Positions 1 through 12,210 of a DNA stretch of 64,000 bases are shown piece by piece. The stretch is from Metopolophium dirhodum (lineage: Eukaryota > Arthropoda > Insecta > Hemiptera > Aphididae): positions 123,477,062 to 123,541,061 of the forward strand of contig NC_083560.1 of the NCBI RefSeq assembly GCF_019925205.1, in the 5' to 3' direction. The position numbers and the translations under genes were made by a program. The first letter of the stretch is position 1. Each line of letters opens with the position of its first letter. The notes below the pieces were generated by a model. The model saw only the letters and a list, made by a program, of their open reading frames with translations. It did no database searches and was not told the origin of the DNA.

Positions 1-545
1 TTAACAGTTAATTGTCTATACAATATTATTTTCTCAGTACCTTTAAATTCGAATCCACGTATTACGTAAACTAATAAAAATCTCAAATACCCCACATATA
101 CTTAAATACCTAATTATACGGTGTAGATATTATATACTTGATAACCAACTGTTCAGGAAGTCTTCAGTATTTATTGTGATTCTCATTCGATGTCGGTATC
201 ATCATTTTTGTCAGCGTTTAATTTATACACCACACGAACGACTGAACGAGACCAGAGTCTTTATCAATGTAATAAACAAATACAAATACAGTTTGTAAAG
301 CGTGGTCTGTAATAAAATTATCCAGTACTTATATATAGTACTTATATACACGTACAATATTATGTTTAGAGATTAATAAAATACGTTTCAAAGTAAGTAA
401 CCAATAAATTAAAAAAGATTCTTTGCGCCTATGAAGTTACACCTCACACTTATACACAATGATGTTTATAATATTATAATATTTTGTCCATTAAATCTGA
501 GCAAATAAAATGCAGAAAAGGAACAAAATAACAATCTAATATTTT

Positions 546-720
546 CGTAGAATTCTCGTGTCACAATGTTAGTTACCATACTCCTCCGAAACGGCTTGAC
601 CGATTTTTGTGAAATTTTACATGCATATTCAGTAGGTCTGAGAACCGACTACTATTTATTTTTCATACCCCTAAGTGATAAGGGTTGTCCAGAAAAAATA
701 AAAATAAAAATAATATTATT
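546..720. repeat. Dispersed insect transposon fragment (class uncertain)
   Basis: The stretch containing CTCCTCCGAAACGGCTTGAC and then CGATTTTTGTGAAATTTTAC resembles a non-coding segment often found repeated in insect genomes near DNA transposons, possibly Helitron-related. This is recalled resemblance only. No terminal hairpin or terminal repeat was identified. Confidence 0.35.
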
Positions 721-921
721 TTTAAAATAATAATAGTATATTATATATTGGTTGCTATTGGTTAATCGGGCACGTTTGTTAATTTGTATTATTATTTGTT
801 GTCAATATATATATATATATACATAAATGAATGATTGTGTGTAGATTAGACTTCTGGGAAGAAGATAGGAAAATTTAAAAAAGGTTAAATTTGGTTTTTT
901 TTATCCATCGGATTTTAGTAC

Positions 922-937
922 GGTTAGGTTAGGTTAG
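922..937 (+). repeat. Short interstitial TTAGG-type telomere-like run
   Basis: GGTTAGGTTAGGTTAG gives three consecutive units of the insect telomere word TTAGG. It is too short to imply a chromosome end. A degenerate run of the same kind is at 46491-46512. Confidence 0.6.
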
Positions 938-3297
938 AATTTTGTATTAATTGATTATATTAATCCACCATAGGTGAAATAAAGTAAAAGCGACAAACCT
1001 GGTATAACTTTGATACTTTGGAGTTAAATCATATAGTTACGTACAAACAGTACGGGGTCCGCGATTTACCGCAGGTGGATTGCCTACCTGATAATATACT
1101 GCTGTGAATCAGAATTTTTATTCCGGGCAACAGAAAAGTTAAGATAAATCTAGAACATCATACACCGAATATTAAATAACGCATTGAACAAAGTTTGAGT
1201 CATATACAGTGTGAACATTTAATGGGTAGCGAATTGCACGGGATCAGTAAGTATAAAAATAAAATCGTTAATGATTTAAATACATTTTTCCTTACCTATT
1301 GTCTTAATAAAATATGAATAGACAATAGTACCTACAACAATACCTACCAACTAATTTAACTAACGTTTATTTTCACTCAGTTTTGAGTTGATAATATATT
1401 AATTGAATTTTATGACGTGTATTATACATTTGTAGTTTTTGAAGAATGTAATAACTGAACTAGAATTCAATTTGAGAGTGCTTTGTATTGGCACAAGATT
1501 AAGATCATCAAAAAATAAGTTTTTATATCAGTGGGATATTATTAAATCAAAACACTAACTATTTTAAAAGTTTACAATTTTTGTCTATAGAAATATCGAG
1601 TTATAACTTTTTGCAAGAGTTGATAATCATTTTAGCCTGAAATAGTTTTTCACAACAGAGTGTGATTTCCCCTCCTGTCAATACTTTTAAAAATAGTATT
1701 ATTGTGTTAGGATGTCTTAAATGTGCCCAAGTACATAATTTCTAAGAAAGCGTCAAAATCAATACAAATATTAATTTAAAATGATATAATATTGTACATT
1801 TATAAATGGCGTATCTTATGTTTTATTACATCTAGGTATCTTATTGTACAAAAGTTTATTTTATAGCCAATTTGCTTTGGTAAGATACCTAAATATAGGA
1901 TAAACACCTAAAATTTATTTTTGTTGGATTATTGATTGTAAACCGATTAAAATTACAAGATATGATTAAACACATTTTATCAAATATGATATTATGAATT
2001 TATTGTTGTTTTTTTTTTATTATTACTCTGATAGCATAATATGTTATATAAACTATGAACTATTGATACATTGTAAGTGGGTAATAAAAGGTTTTGGTTT
2101 CTAAACGTGCTATTGCCAATTTTATCAAAATCGAGTTATACATAATATGTTCAATAGTTGTTCATACTTAACAATTTGCTGGGAACTAAAAAATTATATG
2201 AAATTTGTAGTAACACATTTTGGAAAAAATTCAATGGAGTGGGTCATTTTTGCTGTGAATTTTTCATTTGAAAACATGCTAATGACTAGCAAAAGCACGT
2301 TTTTAACAAAAAATATGGTTTTAAATTAGAATAAAAAATATGTTTGAATTAAAAAATAAAAATTACGAATGTATTGATTTTACAATGATGTGTTTTTTTT
2401 GTATCTATCAACACATTTTGGAGCAGTAAAAATATTTCGATATTCTACATTGGTTTCTTTTCTGGTAGGAAAGTGAATTATCTACTTGATACTTTATGAG
2501 GTCAACAGTAAAAAACTCCCAATAATTTTCATAATCGTAGGGGAAAACAAAAAAAAAATCAAAGATAAACTGAGAATGAAAGCCAGTTTTCGACAAAATC
2601 AATTTTGAATTTTGGTTTTATCTAAAAAAAAACCGTAGATCCATGAAATGTTCACTGAATTTTAAATTAACATTTTGTATACACCAAAAAAATTTTAAAA
2701 ACATTATATTGTCTCCCTTTGAGCTATTTATCGGATATTTGATACCTATACGGCTATACTTCATACTTAATACCAATATCATTTATTGATGGTCAGTACA
2801 TTGTCTTAGAACAAGGACAATAATATTATGCAAAAGTACTTAAATAAATATACGATTTTATAAATATTGAATAATCTCTCAAATGTAAATAATATAAAAA
2901 GTTTATTTTGAAAATTAATAAGCTGTCAATTTAATAAACTTTTAACTAGGAAACTATTTTTTAAGGTGTTGTTCTGTAAGCAGAGTCGAGTTTAAATTAA
3001 AGATAAATCTGAAAATCTGATACAAACGATAACATATAGCATGTAGGATACTTTATATAAATAATAAAGATGAAATGTAAAATATAAAATCATTATTTAA
3101 AAAAAATAGTGTAAAAAGAAATGTAAAACCAAAATGTTTTACGTGAAAAGCACTTCTAAAAATAAAAAAATATTATTTCCACGGCTATAACGATATCGGT
3201 TTACTCTCTTACTCTTACTCTTACTTTCTGCAAGAAATTTCTTAAAAAAAAAAAAAACCAAACATTACCTTGTTGTTTATCCTAAAGTAACTAGTTG

Positions 3298-3723
3298 TTA
3301 AGAGGACGCTACACCCGCATGTGTTGTCTCCGTCTTACAAACGTACAACATAACAAAAACTGTTTTGCGCGGGAAAGAACCGAGAAGGCTATAGTTATAA
3401 CTAAGAAACGAAATTTTCACACTGTAAAGATGAGAACATTTACCGTGCAACATCGTTTTTATTTTTCCGATATCACAAATACAAAAAAAGTTATTCAAGG
3501 TTGAAATAATGCATTTTTAAACAATAATAACTTGTTTGGTGTTTGTGATATCGGAAAAATAAAAACGATGTTGCACAGTAAATGTTTTCATCTTTACAGT
3601 GTGAAAATTTCGTTTCTTAGTTATAACTATAGCATTCTCGGTTCTTTCCCGCGCAAAACAGTTTTTGTTATGTTGTACGTTTGTAAGACAGAGACAACAC
3701 ATGCGGGTGTAGCGTCCTCTTAA
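3298..3723. mobile_element. Palindromic MITE flanked by TTAA (piggyBac type)
   Basis: The element is bounded by TTAA at 3298-3301 and 3720-3723. Its ends are perfect inverted copies (GAGGACGCTACACCC... and ...GGGTGTAGCGTCCTC). The inverted repeat runs nearly the whole length: arms of about 195 bp (about 3302-3496 and 3526-3719) around a loop of about 30 bp, with only scattered mismatches. TTAA target sites are the hallmark of piggyBac transposases. There is no transposase inside, so this is a non-autonomous element. The mirror-image open frames seen here on both strands come from the palindrome and are not genes. Confidence 0.88.
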
Positions 3724-5410
3724 GTTACGGAAGTAGCTGTAAATCTTAAGTATTTTGATTTAATTTCTAAAAATTAATTTGTTATTTTGGTAGGATAACT
3801 TTATGATATTGAATTTCAATATTGGTAAATAAAAAAATTATAAATCAATATCATTGTATCAAAACTATTGTACCGCATTATATATTTTTGTAAGAAAATA
3901 GTCATATAGGCAGGTACCTATTCTTCGGCTAATGGATTATTTATGTATTTCAGTGACGAGTAAACTATATTTGAAACTACTAACTTCCAAAAATGAATAT
4001 AGGTAGGTAAATAGCCAATAGGCATTATATTACCAACAAGCCCATGGAAATAGAGATCAATAAATTATTTACACAATATATTTTTATTACTTGTATGAGG
4101 AAAATAATAGTAAACATTGTACTAATTAGTGCTTTCTGTACAAAAGTCAACAATTGTAACTAACAATAATAACAATAATCCTTGCATAATTAATTGCATT
4201 AAGTGCACCAAATAATAATAAAAAAAACTGATAAATAAAATAAAAAAGTAGCATATTATATCATAAGTTAGTGCCTATGTTCAATGTATAGAGGCAATTA
4301 GAGCTAGGATTTATACAATAAAAATGAAGAAATATATTATGTATTTTATTTTTAACAATATCAAAATAATGCAAAAAGGAAAAATATTATAAATTCTAAA
4401 ATAATATAAGTATTAAATAAGTAGTTTTTATATACAAACTGATCACAAACAGGGAGTAAAATATTACAGTATTTTACCATAATTTTTTAAAAATTAACTT
4501 GAACATTTTTGGACTCATTCAACAAATTGACTGAATTTAGCTCCTTTACTTTGAACTTTGGGCATTCTTCAAATCACTTATTTTAATGTTACACTAAATG
4601 TCACGCATACAATTTAGTATCTACCTGAATGTCGAACACTCGTCGTACCCATTAAGGATTATTGAATTAATCTATGAATAACCAAGGTTTACAAGCCTAT
4701 ATAGATAATATCTTATATTTTACTTGACTTATAACTGACCATGTCAGATTATAAATATAGTATATTTACGACGATTTTATATTTGTTTTTTATAATGGTT
4801 TCTCAAAAACTCTAAATATGCAATTATGCGCTTTTTAATTAAAATATGCAAAAATATGCAAAAAAAATTGTTCTACTTCTTCAATTCAGTATTAGCTAAA
4901 TCGTGGATGACATATAACTGACAATCAATGTAACTTGTAAGTATAGGATTAAAGGAAAAAAAATATTCTTATGCATAGAAATCGTAGCATTTGATACGAT
5001 ATAATTTACAAATAATATTTCACATTAAGTCATTACAAAGATTTATTTTAATTTCAAACGAAAACGTTTTCTCTCAATAAAAATACTTTGATTTGGCGTA
5101 CCTATATATTTCTCATGATAGTTTTGGTAAACATAATGGCATATTATTTTTAACGCATATTTATTTTGAATATAACAATTTTAACTACCGTATTTTACAT
5201 ATATTTTGACTTTTAAGAGAATAAAAGAAAAAACATTTGTTTCAACTAAACAATCGGACCGCATACAAAATATGATACACTGCTGGGCGTTTGTATCGTT
5301 TCGCTCATCGGGACCCAAGTTGGTGTTATATTATTATTGTACGTTATTTAGAACCGAATTGGAGTTCAAAATTTATTGTATAAACGTGCTTGTGGCACAA
5401 TGAATAAAAA

Positions 5411-5555
5411 AGTCACTCTGTTGTGTAGTAGGTTTTGAGTGTACCTCGTTATTGAGTAGGTAACTATAATGGATGTGTTAAATTTGAATTCAATGGTATA
5501 TCATTGCACACGAAAAACGATCGTGAGTGGAGATGGCGTGTCAGCCCTCAATTTC
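5411..5555 (+). repeat. Dispersed repeat family (core ATTCTGAGCGGAG), copy 1
   Basis: It shares with the 8755 copy, in the same order: CTCTG.TGT..AGTAGGTT, a TAATGGATG word, AAATTTGAATTCAATG, then an AAAACGAT..TGAG.GGAGA..G block and a GTCAG end. The spacing is conserved. No coding content or terminal repeats were seen. Confidence 0.7.
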
Positions 5556-6159
5556 TAAGGATATAATATTATATTTTATGATTTATTTATACCACTATAA
5601 GCAATTTATTTTAAATATTCTATTAGCTACTAATATGAATGGTAGAACTAATTTATGCCAAACATATCGAACATATTATTGCTGATGTTAACTTAAGTGA
5701 GTGCCGACTTAGAGTAGCATGGTGTAAATAGTAAGAAATATTTTGAAAATAAAATTGTGTACATTAAATAATAATATACGTAATGGCGAAAAGTTACAAG
5801 TTTCTAAGATTAATGTTTTTAGAATTAAAGCAAAATAATTTAACTCAATAAATGTAAGATAGTTATTTTTCAAATAAATATCCAATATCTTATAACAGTA
5901 AACTTCGAAAGTCTATAAATAAATATTGCATTTATGTATTTTTGATTTTTGTAAGAGCAACCTGCCTTAAATTTTCAAGCTTTAGATTTCAAAATCGAAA
6001 ATTTGATCAATTTTTAACAGAAAATCAATTTGGTAACGTTCATGGGTTTTTAACTTAATACGCTTATATTATTAGTAAAAAACTGGTTTTGTGGAAATAT
6101 TCCAGTAATTTTTTGTCTGTTTTTCGATTATTTTGAAACTAACTTTGTAATCAGAAACT

Positions 6160-6290
6160 ACCATGGAAGTTGAATAGCATTTTTACTGTTCCAAAACAGA
6201 CACAAACAAAACATACACACACATCATTGTAAAGCCAATCACTCCGCTCAGAGTATAAAATGGATCTCACTAATATTAATTGACCTACAA
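6160..6290 (-). repeat. Dispersed repeat family, inverted copy
   Basis: CTCCGCTCAGAGT at about 6241-6253 is the reverse complement of the ACTCTGAGCGGAG core. It is preceded by ACATCATTGTAAAGCCAATC, which also appears near the inverted copy at 43850. Confidence 0.5.
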
Positions 6291-7909
6291 ACCAGACTGG
6301 TGATGAAATGTGTGGTGGTAAAAATAGAACACAATTTAATTTAATTATAGTTAGCAGGAAATTAAAATAAACGTAATTTATTCATTTTTATTTTTACATG
6401 ATTATAATTGTACTATAAAGATGATAACGGCCAAAGGGATAAAGTTTTATAGCTTCTGAATTAATTGAGGTTAGCCTAGTGGTTTTTATGAAATTAATGT
6501 GTTTTAATATAAAACAAATTTTGGTAATTTAATGATGCAGGAATATTACTATTAGTAATTAAAAATTACTTTTAAAAGAGTATTTCAAAAAATGTTATAA
6601 TTTGTTAGAGAATTGACAATTGTATAATAATATGTACTTCATATGTAGATACCCATGAACATTTACATGGATGTAAAATTTCTATCCATAATTTCATGAA
6701 AGATTGTGGGAAACACATTTAAAGTAGATAACTTTTTTGAAATTGTTCGTATGTTTAGAACATATAGGTATAATACTATAATGTATATATATATTATATA
6801 ATCTATTAATATGTGGATCAACAATAAATCATTGATTGACCTTAAACTATAGCTGTCTGCGATTGATGCTAATAAACGTGTATACAGTATTTGAGTGATA
6901 TCACAATTCAAATAGACGAATTTCTATTTTAACGGTACCTAACGTGACCCACTAAAATGTGAAGACAAACGTCTAGGAAATGTTTATGGTTCAACCTGCA
7001 GCCAGAGGGATGACAATAGTCTTTTGACACCAAAAAATTACAATGCCACCGAGTATAAAGGCCTAGGGTATTTGTAATTTGTTGATGACGTGACGATAGT
7101 ATGAAATGATCACAGGATGTTATTGGCCTTATATTGATTATTGATCAGTGCTATTTAAAAAAAAATAGATTTATTCAGTTAGAAATTTAAAACACTAGCG
7201 TCACCGCAGATTAAAAACGAAACATAAGCATAATTATCTTATTTTACTGTTGTTATTTAGATAGTAACAAAAGGTTGCGATAAAATTAAAGAAATAAAAG
7301 CGAGCATCAGTTTTTTTTTGCAGCGATGTTTATCATTTTTGGGGATCAAGTTTTTTGAAAGCAATTATTCATCTTCATTGTTATAATTTAAAATATTAAC
7401 AATCTCTGCAGTGCCTGACTCAATGTCAGTTTTAATCTTTTTTTTTTTCATACAATTGAAATAGTAGCCAACGTAGACTATTTCCTGCTATTTGATTGGA
7501 AATTGAACAATATGTTAGATTTTTGATAGCATATGCCACGATTTCAGCTTATATTTTTAAGTAAAAAATATATTGCATAATATTTACATCAAACAGTAAA
7601 CAATATTTTTATGACCATGCAACTCAAGTTTATCAAGTCATTATTCTAAAAATAAATGCAATTTTGAATATCGTATTAAAATTTAAGTTATTTAGCTTTG
7701 ACACTATTAAATTGAACACTTCTCGTCAAGAAATAAATCATAAAAAAGAAACAGTTTTGAAGAATATTTTTTAGATTAATTTTATTTTTTCTTTGTCAAA
7801 AATAGCCCATTTAAATTAATTTTTAAATCAGTCATGTTTAAGACTGAAATTATATTTGTGCCCAAGCAAATATTTCGATATGTCATCTTATATTTTCTTC
7901 GTGTATTAA

Positions 7910-7931
7910 TATTATTATTATTATTATTATT
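7910..7931. repeat. (ATT)n microsatellite
   Basis: An uninterrupted run of about seven ATT triplets lies in intronic or flanking AT-rich sequence. Confidence 0.85.
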
Positions 7932-8180
7932 TAATATTATTCTAACGAAATTATTTATTTTCACGAACTACTAAAATGGAAGAAAGGTTGGATAATATAA
8001 TCAATTATCATTCATTTCAAGCGTGAAATCAAGGCAATAAAACATTTTTTTTTTTTGTAGATGTTGAAATTAATATTTTGATATATCACACCACCAGGCA
8101 CCAATCATTTTCATTAAAATATATCTGACAAATAATTAAAAATGTTTGAACCTTAAAAGTCATTAAGTAAATTTACTTAC

Positions 8181-8337
8181 CGTTACTACAGCCAATGGAA
8201 TTTCTGTCATTAAGAAAACTGTCACAACGACAATGAGCATCAATGTTGTGCAATTAGAATCTCTTAGACGTTTGCATTCGTTCTTTCTGTTCTCTTTGAA
8301 TAATTTGTCTCTTTTTAATTGCGCATCTCTCATAGCC
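8181..8337 (-). CDS. SPR: SPR-like GPCR exon: ICL3 and TM6
   Basis: 157 bp = one base plus 52 codons. The ICL3 part is basic (AMRDAQLKRDKLFKENRKNE, then CKRLRDSNC). TM6 follows (TTLMLIVVVTVFLMTEIPLA, then VVT), with the EIPLA ending in which SPR-type receptors carry their TM6 proline. The acceptor is TACTGTTTCAG at 8338-8340 and the donor is ACG/GTAAGTAA at 8180. The exon ends in phase 0. The same frame stays open beyond both splice sites for a short way (8163-8402), but those extra residues are intron and not receptor-like. The next exon should carry TM7. I see no TM7-like sequence in 1-8180. Confidence 0.92.
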
Positions 8338-10979
8338 CTGAAACAGTAATGATAAATGTAATACTGAAAATGTACCTCATCATTTTGGATGAAAGAAACC
8401 ATTTCAATTTAGAATGTTTTTAAATTAAAATAGCATATATATACGGTTAATAATTATTATTTTACATACAATTACATTTTATGAATTATATTATATAATA
8501 ACAGGAAAACAGTGGTCTAATACTTTCGTTTACGACAAGGTAACTTAACAGTTAAGGTAGCTCTACTAACTACTGATGCATGTAGTTACCTTCTATAAAA
8601 AACGAATTAATATTAAATTAACATTTTTGAATTAATTATTAAATTATAAAAAATAAAAAAATGTATGTACCTATATAAGTATTATAGACAATAGCGCTAC
8701 AAGTAAAGTATATTATTTTTAATTTTTAAATTATTTTATACTACAGATAAAAAAAGCGGGTAAGTGGATGTCGCTCTGCTGTACAGTAGGTTACAAGTGG
8801 GTCACTGTATAATGGATTGTATTACATTTGAATTCAATGATATCATATCATTGTTTACAAAAAACGATTCTGAGCGGAGACGGTTTGTCAGTCTAGATAT
8901 TTTATATTTTAGTATAGCCTGTAAGTTGAACTAGTATTATAAATTACAACAAAATAACTAAAATCGTTATTTTTATTTTTATTAGTTTCTATGATGATAA
9001 ACAAAGCGTTAGAAATCAAAATCCCACTTTTAGCGGTTTTTTGTAATTTGTCAGTGGTTTTTCCCGTGGAACGATAATTCTTTGAGGTAGTTTCTACAAA
9101 AAGTAATTATGACTTGAATTTAGATTTATCGTATTCAACAAATCACTGACTTTATTTCAATATTAGTAGATACGCTGTTTCAACGCAAAGTTATTTTCGT
9201 CAGAAGCCAGCTGTACATAGCTAAATACCGAACTGGATACCGTCATTTCAATTTTATTTTATGTATTAAAATCGATTTCAATAATTTTCAACAAAACAAA
9301 TGTGGTTAAATAAAATTTACATTGACTTGACTTTTTTCTACAAAACTTACTATGTCAAAATCAATCATATTCCACTAACAGTCTCTTTATTCATTTATAG
9401 AATATTATAGTTAATAATTTCTAAAACTTTTATAACTGTTGATGACTTAAACTCAATAAAAATACAAAAGACTTTCTCAACACGACGAGTACTTATATGA
9501 TTGTTAGGAGTGGAGGGTATTGGTAAGACATTTTTTTTATTAAATTCTATAGATATTATTGTATCCAGATTTTCTAAAAAAATGATTCTGAATTTTGATC
9601 GAAGTAATTTCAACAGAAGTTTTACTATTGTTTTTGGCGTATTTAAGCGTACACTCGCGCAGGAATGATTTGCCGTTTTGTTTTTTTTTGTGTGTACAAG
9701 GAGGGTGAAAGATATTTCGCTTTTTCCATATAGGAAAAAATGTTTAACTACGTATCTATAGGTAGTTTGAATAAACTATTGGTAAAAATTTATTAAAAAG
9801 TGACTCCTATTTTATTTTATTTGAACTCTTTTGAAAAAAAAAATATGTAGGCATATCATATTGTTTCGTTAATAATAACATATGGCAAAAATGTTTCAAA
9901 TATAAAATTATGATTATGATTAGTATAGTTAATATTTTACTTATGAATATCATAGTTGTAGATTATTATCTATACTAATATGGAGACAAATAAGCATTTT
10001 GTACTTAATAGTTAGTATACACGATAAAGGTCATAGAGGCGAGTGTTCCATCGACCACCAGGCCTTTTGAAATGTTTCATTGGCTATGCACTGTTATTAA
10101 TATAAATAACTGGTCCAGATGGTCTTTATTATACCATAAGGTTTAAAAAAGAATTGACTGCAATAATTTGGTACAATAAAATATTAAGATGTGTCAGAAA
10201 GTATTTAAATTTTGGATTGTATAACTTTTCATATTTGCTTAACTCTAAACTGTTGTTAACTTCTGCAAAGGTTAGGTTAATAATATAGGATACAATAAGC
10301 AAACCTTTTTTTATTTTGTTATTTAATTATTAAAAAATATCTCAACGTGATCATAAATACTACACATGTAGTAATTTAAGTTTTTACAAAAGTTCTAAAG
10401 CGTTATTTTCATAAAATTAACAACGAAAACATAAATATGAGAAATTATAATTTTAAGTACCTAGGTATAACGAATGGTAAACGAATAGGTAACAATAATA
10501 TAGTTTCTTGTAAACTATGTATTCAATTAATGATCATTAATGATATTTATGTCCCTATTAAAAAATTAATACAATTAACACTGCTCCTATGTTAATACGG
10601 TTAGAAACGCAACATTATTACATAGGGAATAATTGCCGTCGTCGCCACTGCTGCAGATAACACCATGGAACAACACGATTACCGTACGAGTTGTGCTTTG
10701 CTCGACGAAAACTGCACGCAAAATTTGGTAGACAAAACAACATTACGTTATTGAAACCAATAATCCCAACCAACGACCAGCAGACATCAACAACGAGAGA
10801 AATTGTTTATAAACGGGTGCATTTACTGTGATACTTCCTGCATATAATACTAAGTTATAAACTCCTAAATGGTTATTGTGACAGCAAATGGACCAGCTTC
10901 CTAGGCTTAATCGGCTGCATCCACAAACATCAGACTAAACTCTTCAATCTTGGTAAAAACCTTTATGTAATATCATGCA
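8338..10979. other. Intron of the SPR-like gene, proximal part
   Basis: Non-coding sequence of the 6.2-kb intron. It holds the best copy of the dispersed ATTCTGAGCGGAG repeat (8755-8935). A slightly more GC-rich patch near 10630-10830 may be the eroded 5' part of the LINE that follows. No splice-flanked exon was seen. Confidence 0.55.
8755..8935 (+). repeat. Dispersed repeat family (core ATTCTGAGCGGAG), best-preserved copy
   Basis: It contains in order: AAGTGGATGTCGCTCTGCTG, ACAGTAGGTTACAAGTGGGT, AATGGATTGTATTACATTTG, AATTCAATGATATCATATC and AAAACGATTCTGAGCGGAGA. The others are at 5411, about 6160 (inverted), 21345, 33740, about 43850 (inverted) and 60377. The family may be a decayed DNA transposon, but no terminal inverted repeats were established. 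Confidence 0.75.
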
Positions 10980-11880
10980 GTATGAGGTAGAAAACAAAGT
11001 TAAATTATTCACAAATACAATAGTTGACCAATTTCAAATACCCAACACTACCAATTGGGTAGGCAAACTGGTCAATAAAAATGTTGAACAACGTAGCATT
11101 TCATTAATCGTAAAATATGAATTTTATGGCTAGGCGAAGTATGTGATCTGAATGCTCCAAGCAAGGTGGCTCGTCGAACTGCGTCTTGAAGAACAACTGT
11201 TTGCTCTGCTACATTTTCAACAGATGTGCTGGAAATGAATATCTTAAGATTGGGAAAGCATTATAATGATTCCAAGTTCCTAAAAATATCCTTAGGTTAA
11301 TAATTTTACATCATAGACCAATCTCCTTCTAAACGCTCTGTCAAAAGTCTTCAATTCCAAGTCGCTGTTAAATAAATTCAAAATGTTATACTTAAACCTA
11401 AAATTCCGAACCGAAAAGTTAGACTTTAGACCCCTCATTGCATTTTGACAAAGCGTGACATGATAATCTGTTATATAAACATTATAGACTCATTGTAAAA
11501 TAATTATCATCACAAATCATACATTTGACAAAATGTTTCTAATTTTATCAAATACTCAATTACATCCTTAATCAGGAACATCTAAGAGCTGGATCATCTC
11601 AAGTTTCTTCTTTGTCACCATACCTTTTTGCAATTATTTATATTAATGGTATGTCACTTCACTAAGGATAGAAATTGCTTTATTCGCTGATGATATTTTA
11701 TTTTAAGCCTCGAGCAACTTCAAAATGTAGCAGCCAAGAAACCTCAATTGCGGATCAACCACACATGTTTCTAAACCCGTCCAGAACGTCACCAATACAA
11801 TTCTCAAACAAATGTATACATACAATTTGCAAAATTAGAATAAATAATAATGAAATATACTGGTAAAAAATTATCAAATA

Positions 11881-11891
11881 AAAATACTCAA
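11881..11891 (+). repeat. SINE target-site duplication, left
   Basis: AAAATACTCAA, repeated exactly at 12145-12155. This is typical of LINE-mediated SINE insertion. Joining the flanks across one copy restores the thumb-like LINE reading KY...NKNLN. Confidence 0.85.
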
Positions 11892-12144
11892 TGGAGGACG
11901 GAGTAGCCTAGTGGACTAAGGCGTCGGTTGCGAACTCAGCCACGGGTGCCATTTTTCTTCGGGCAGTCACCGTGTCCGGAAAGAGAGACCGCCATCCCCC
12001 ATCCGGGCATGGCAGATACCTACGAGTGCCCACTTAAAAATTCTGCCAAAACAAACACACACGTGCTCAAAACCTACAGTAGATACCCCCTCCTACAGTT
12101 CCACAGGCTAATGACCTCAGTTGTCAAAGACTCAAAAAAAAAAG
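11892..12144 (+). mobile_element. tRNA-derived SINE, copy 1 (B box deleted)
   Basis: The 5' head resembles a Leu/Ser-type tRNA: GGACGGAGTAGCCTAGTGGA contains an A-box-like TAGCCTAGTGGA (11904-11915). The body matches the copy at 42008-42281 throughout, in the opposite orientation. The 3' end is a 10-A run (12134-12143). Perfect 11-bp target-site duplications flank it: AAAATACTCAA at 11881-11891 and 12145-12155. Compared with the other copy, about 21 bases carrying the B box are missing after GGTTGCGA. The likely cause is recombination between the short repeats GGTTGCGA and GGTTCGA. The open frame at 11928-12179 lies in the SINE and is not a gene. Confidence 0.88.
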
Positions 12145-12155
12145 AAAATACTCAA
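12145..12155 (+). repeat. SINE target-site duplication, right
   Basis: Second exact copy of AAAATACTCAA, just after the A-rich tail of the SINE. Confidence 0.85.
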
Positions 12156-12210
12156 GTGTTTATACAAACAAAAACCTAAATTTAAAAAATCTTGAATAAA
12201 TAATTACTAA

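Larger units (their letters stand above)
1..3297. other. AT-rich non-coding stretch, intron or 3' flank of the SPR-like gene
   Basis: No exon with convincing splice sites was found on either strand. Notable contents are a dispersed-element fragment near 546-720, a short TA run near 809-822, three TTAGG-like words at 922-937, and a short CTTACT-rich run near 3201-3228. The 60-70-codon open frames here have AT-driven composition and are treated as chance. Confidence 0.6.
3724..8180. other. AT-rich non-coding stretch next to the ICL3/TM6 exon
   Basis: It contains two copies of a dispersed repeat (5411-5555 plus; about 6160-6290 minus) and an ATT microsatellite at 7910-7931. No TM7-like coding sequence was seen, so the next exon of the receptor is probably beyond the left edge. 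Confidence 0.6.
10980..12210 (+). mobile_element. Decayed jockey-like LINE (reverse transcriptase remnants), interrupted by a SINE
   Basis: Non-LTR reverse-transcriptase landmarks appear in order but in shifting frames. LLLNALSKVF plus LLNKFKM at about 11317-11389 corresponds to the first conserved block of jockey-type RT. GSSQVSSLSPYLFAIIYING at about 11591-11650 matches the (Q)GS.LSP.LF..YIND block. FADD follows at 11683-11694, the catalytic aspartates. A thumb-like KY...NKNLN segment is split by the SINE at 11892-12144. Upstream, YEVENKVKLF near 10982-11011 resembles the linker before RT. Many stops and frameshifts make it non-functional. No endonuclease domain or 3' end was defined. Confidence 0.65.

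Noticed and set aside
1018..1100. GC-richer patch tested for the TM7 exon
   Set aside because: Neither strand gives the NPxxY-like or FSYPINF-like pattern expected for TM7.
3298..3723. Four 60-70-codon open frames on both strands
   Set aside because: They are mirror readings of the palindromic TTAA element and have no independent coding support.
6663..6911. 82-codon minus-strand hydrophobic frame
   Set aside because: TATATA-driven Ile/Tyr repeats mimic membrane segments; no other coding evidence.
11896..11950. Functional tRNA gene
   Set aside because: Only a tRNA-like head is present, fused to a SINE body with an A tail; the B box is deleted and no cloverleaf can be closed.
11928..12179. 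83-codon plus-strand frame as a gene
   Set aside because: It lies within the SINE, and the same peptide pattern appears from the inverted SINE at 42038-42283.
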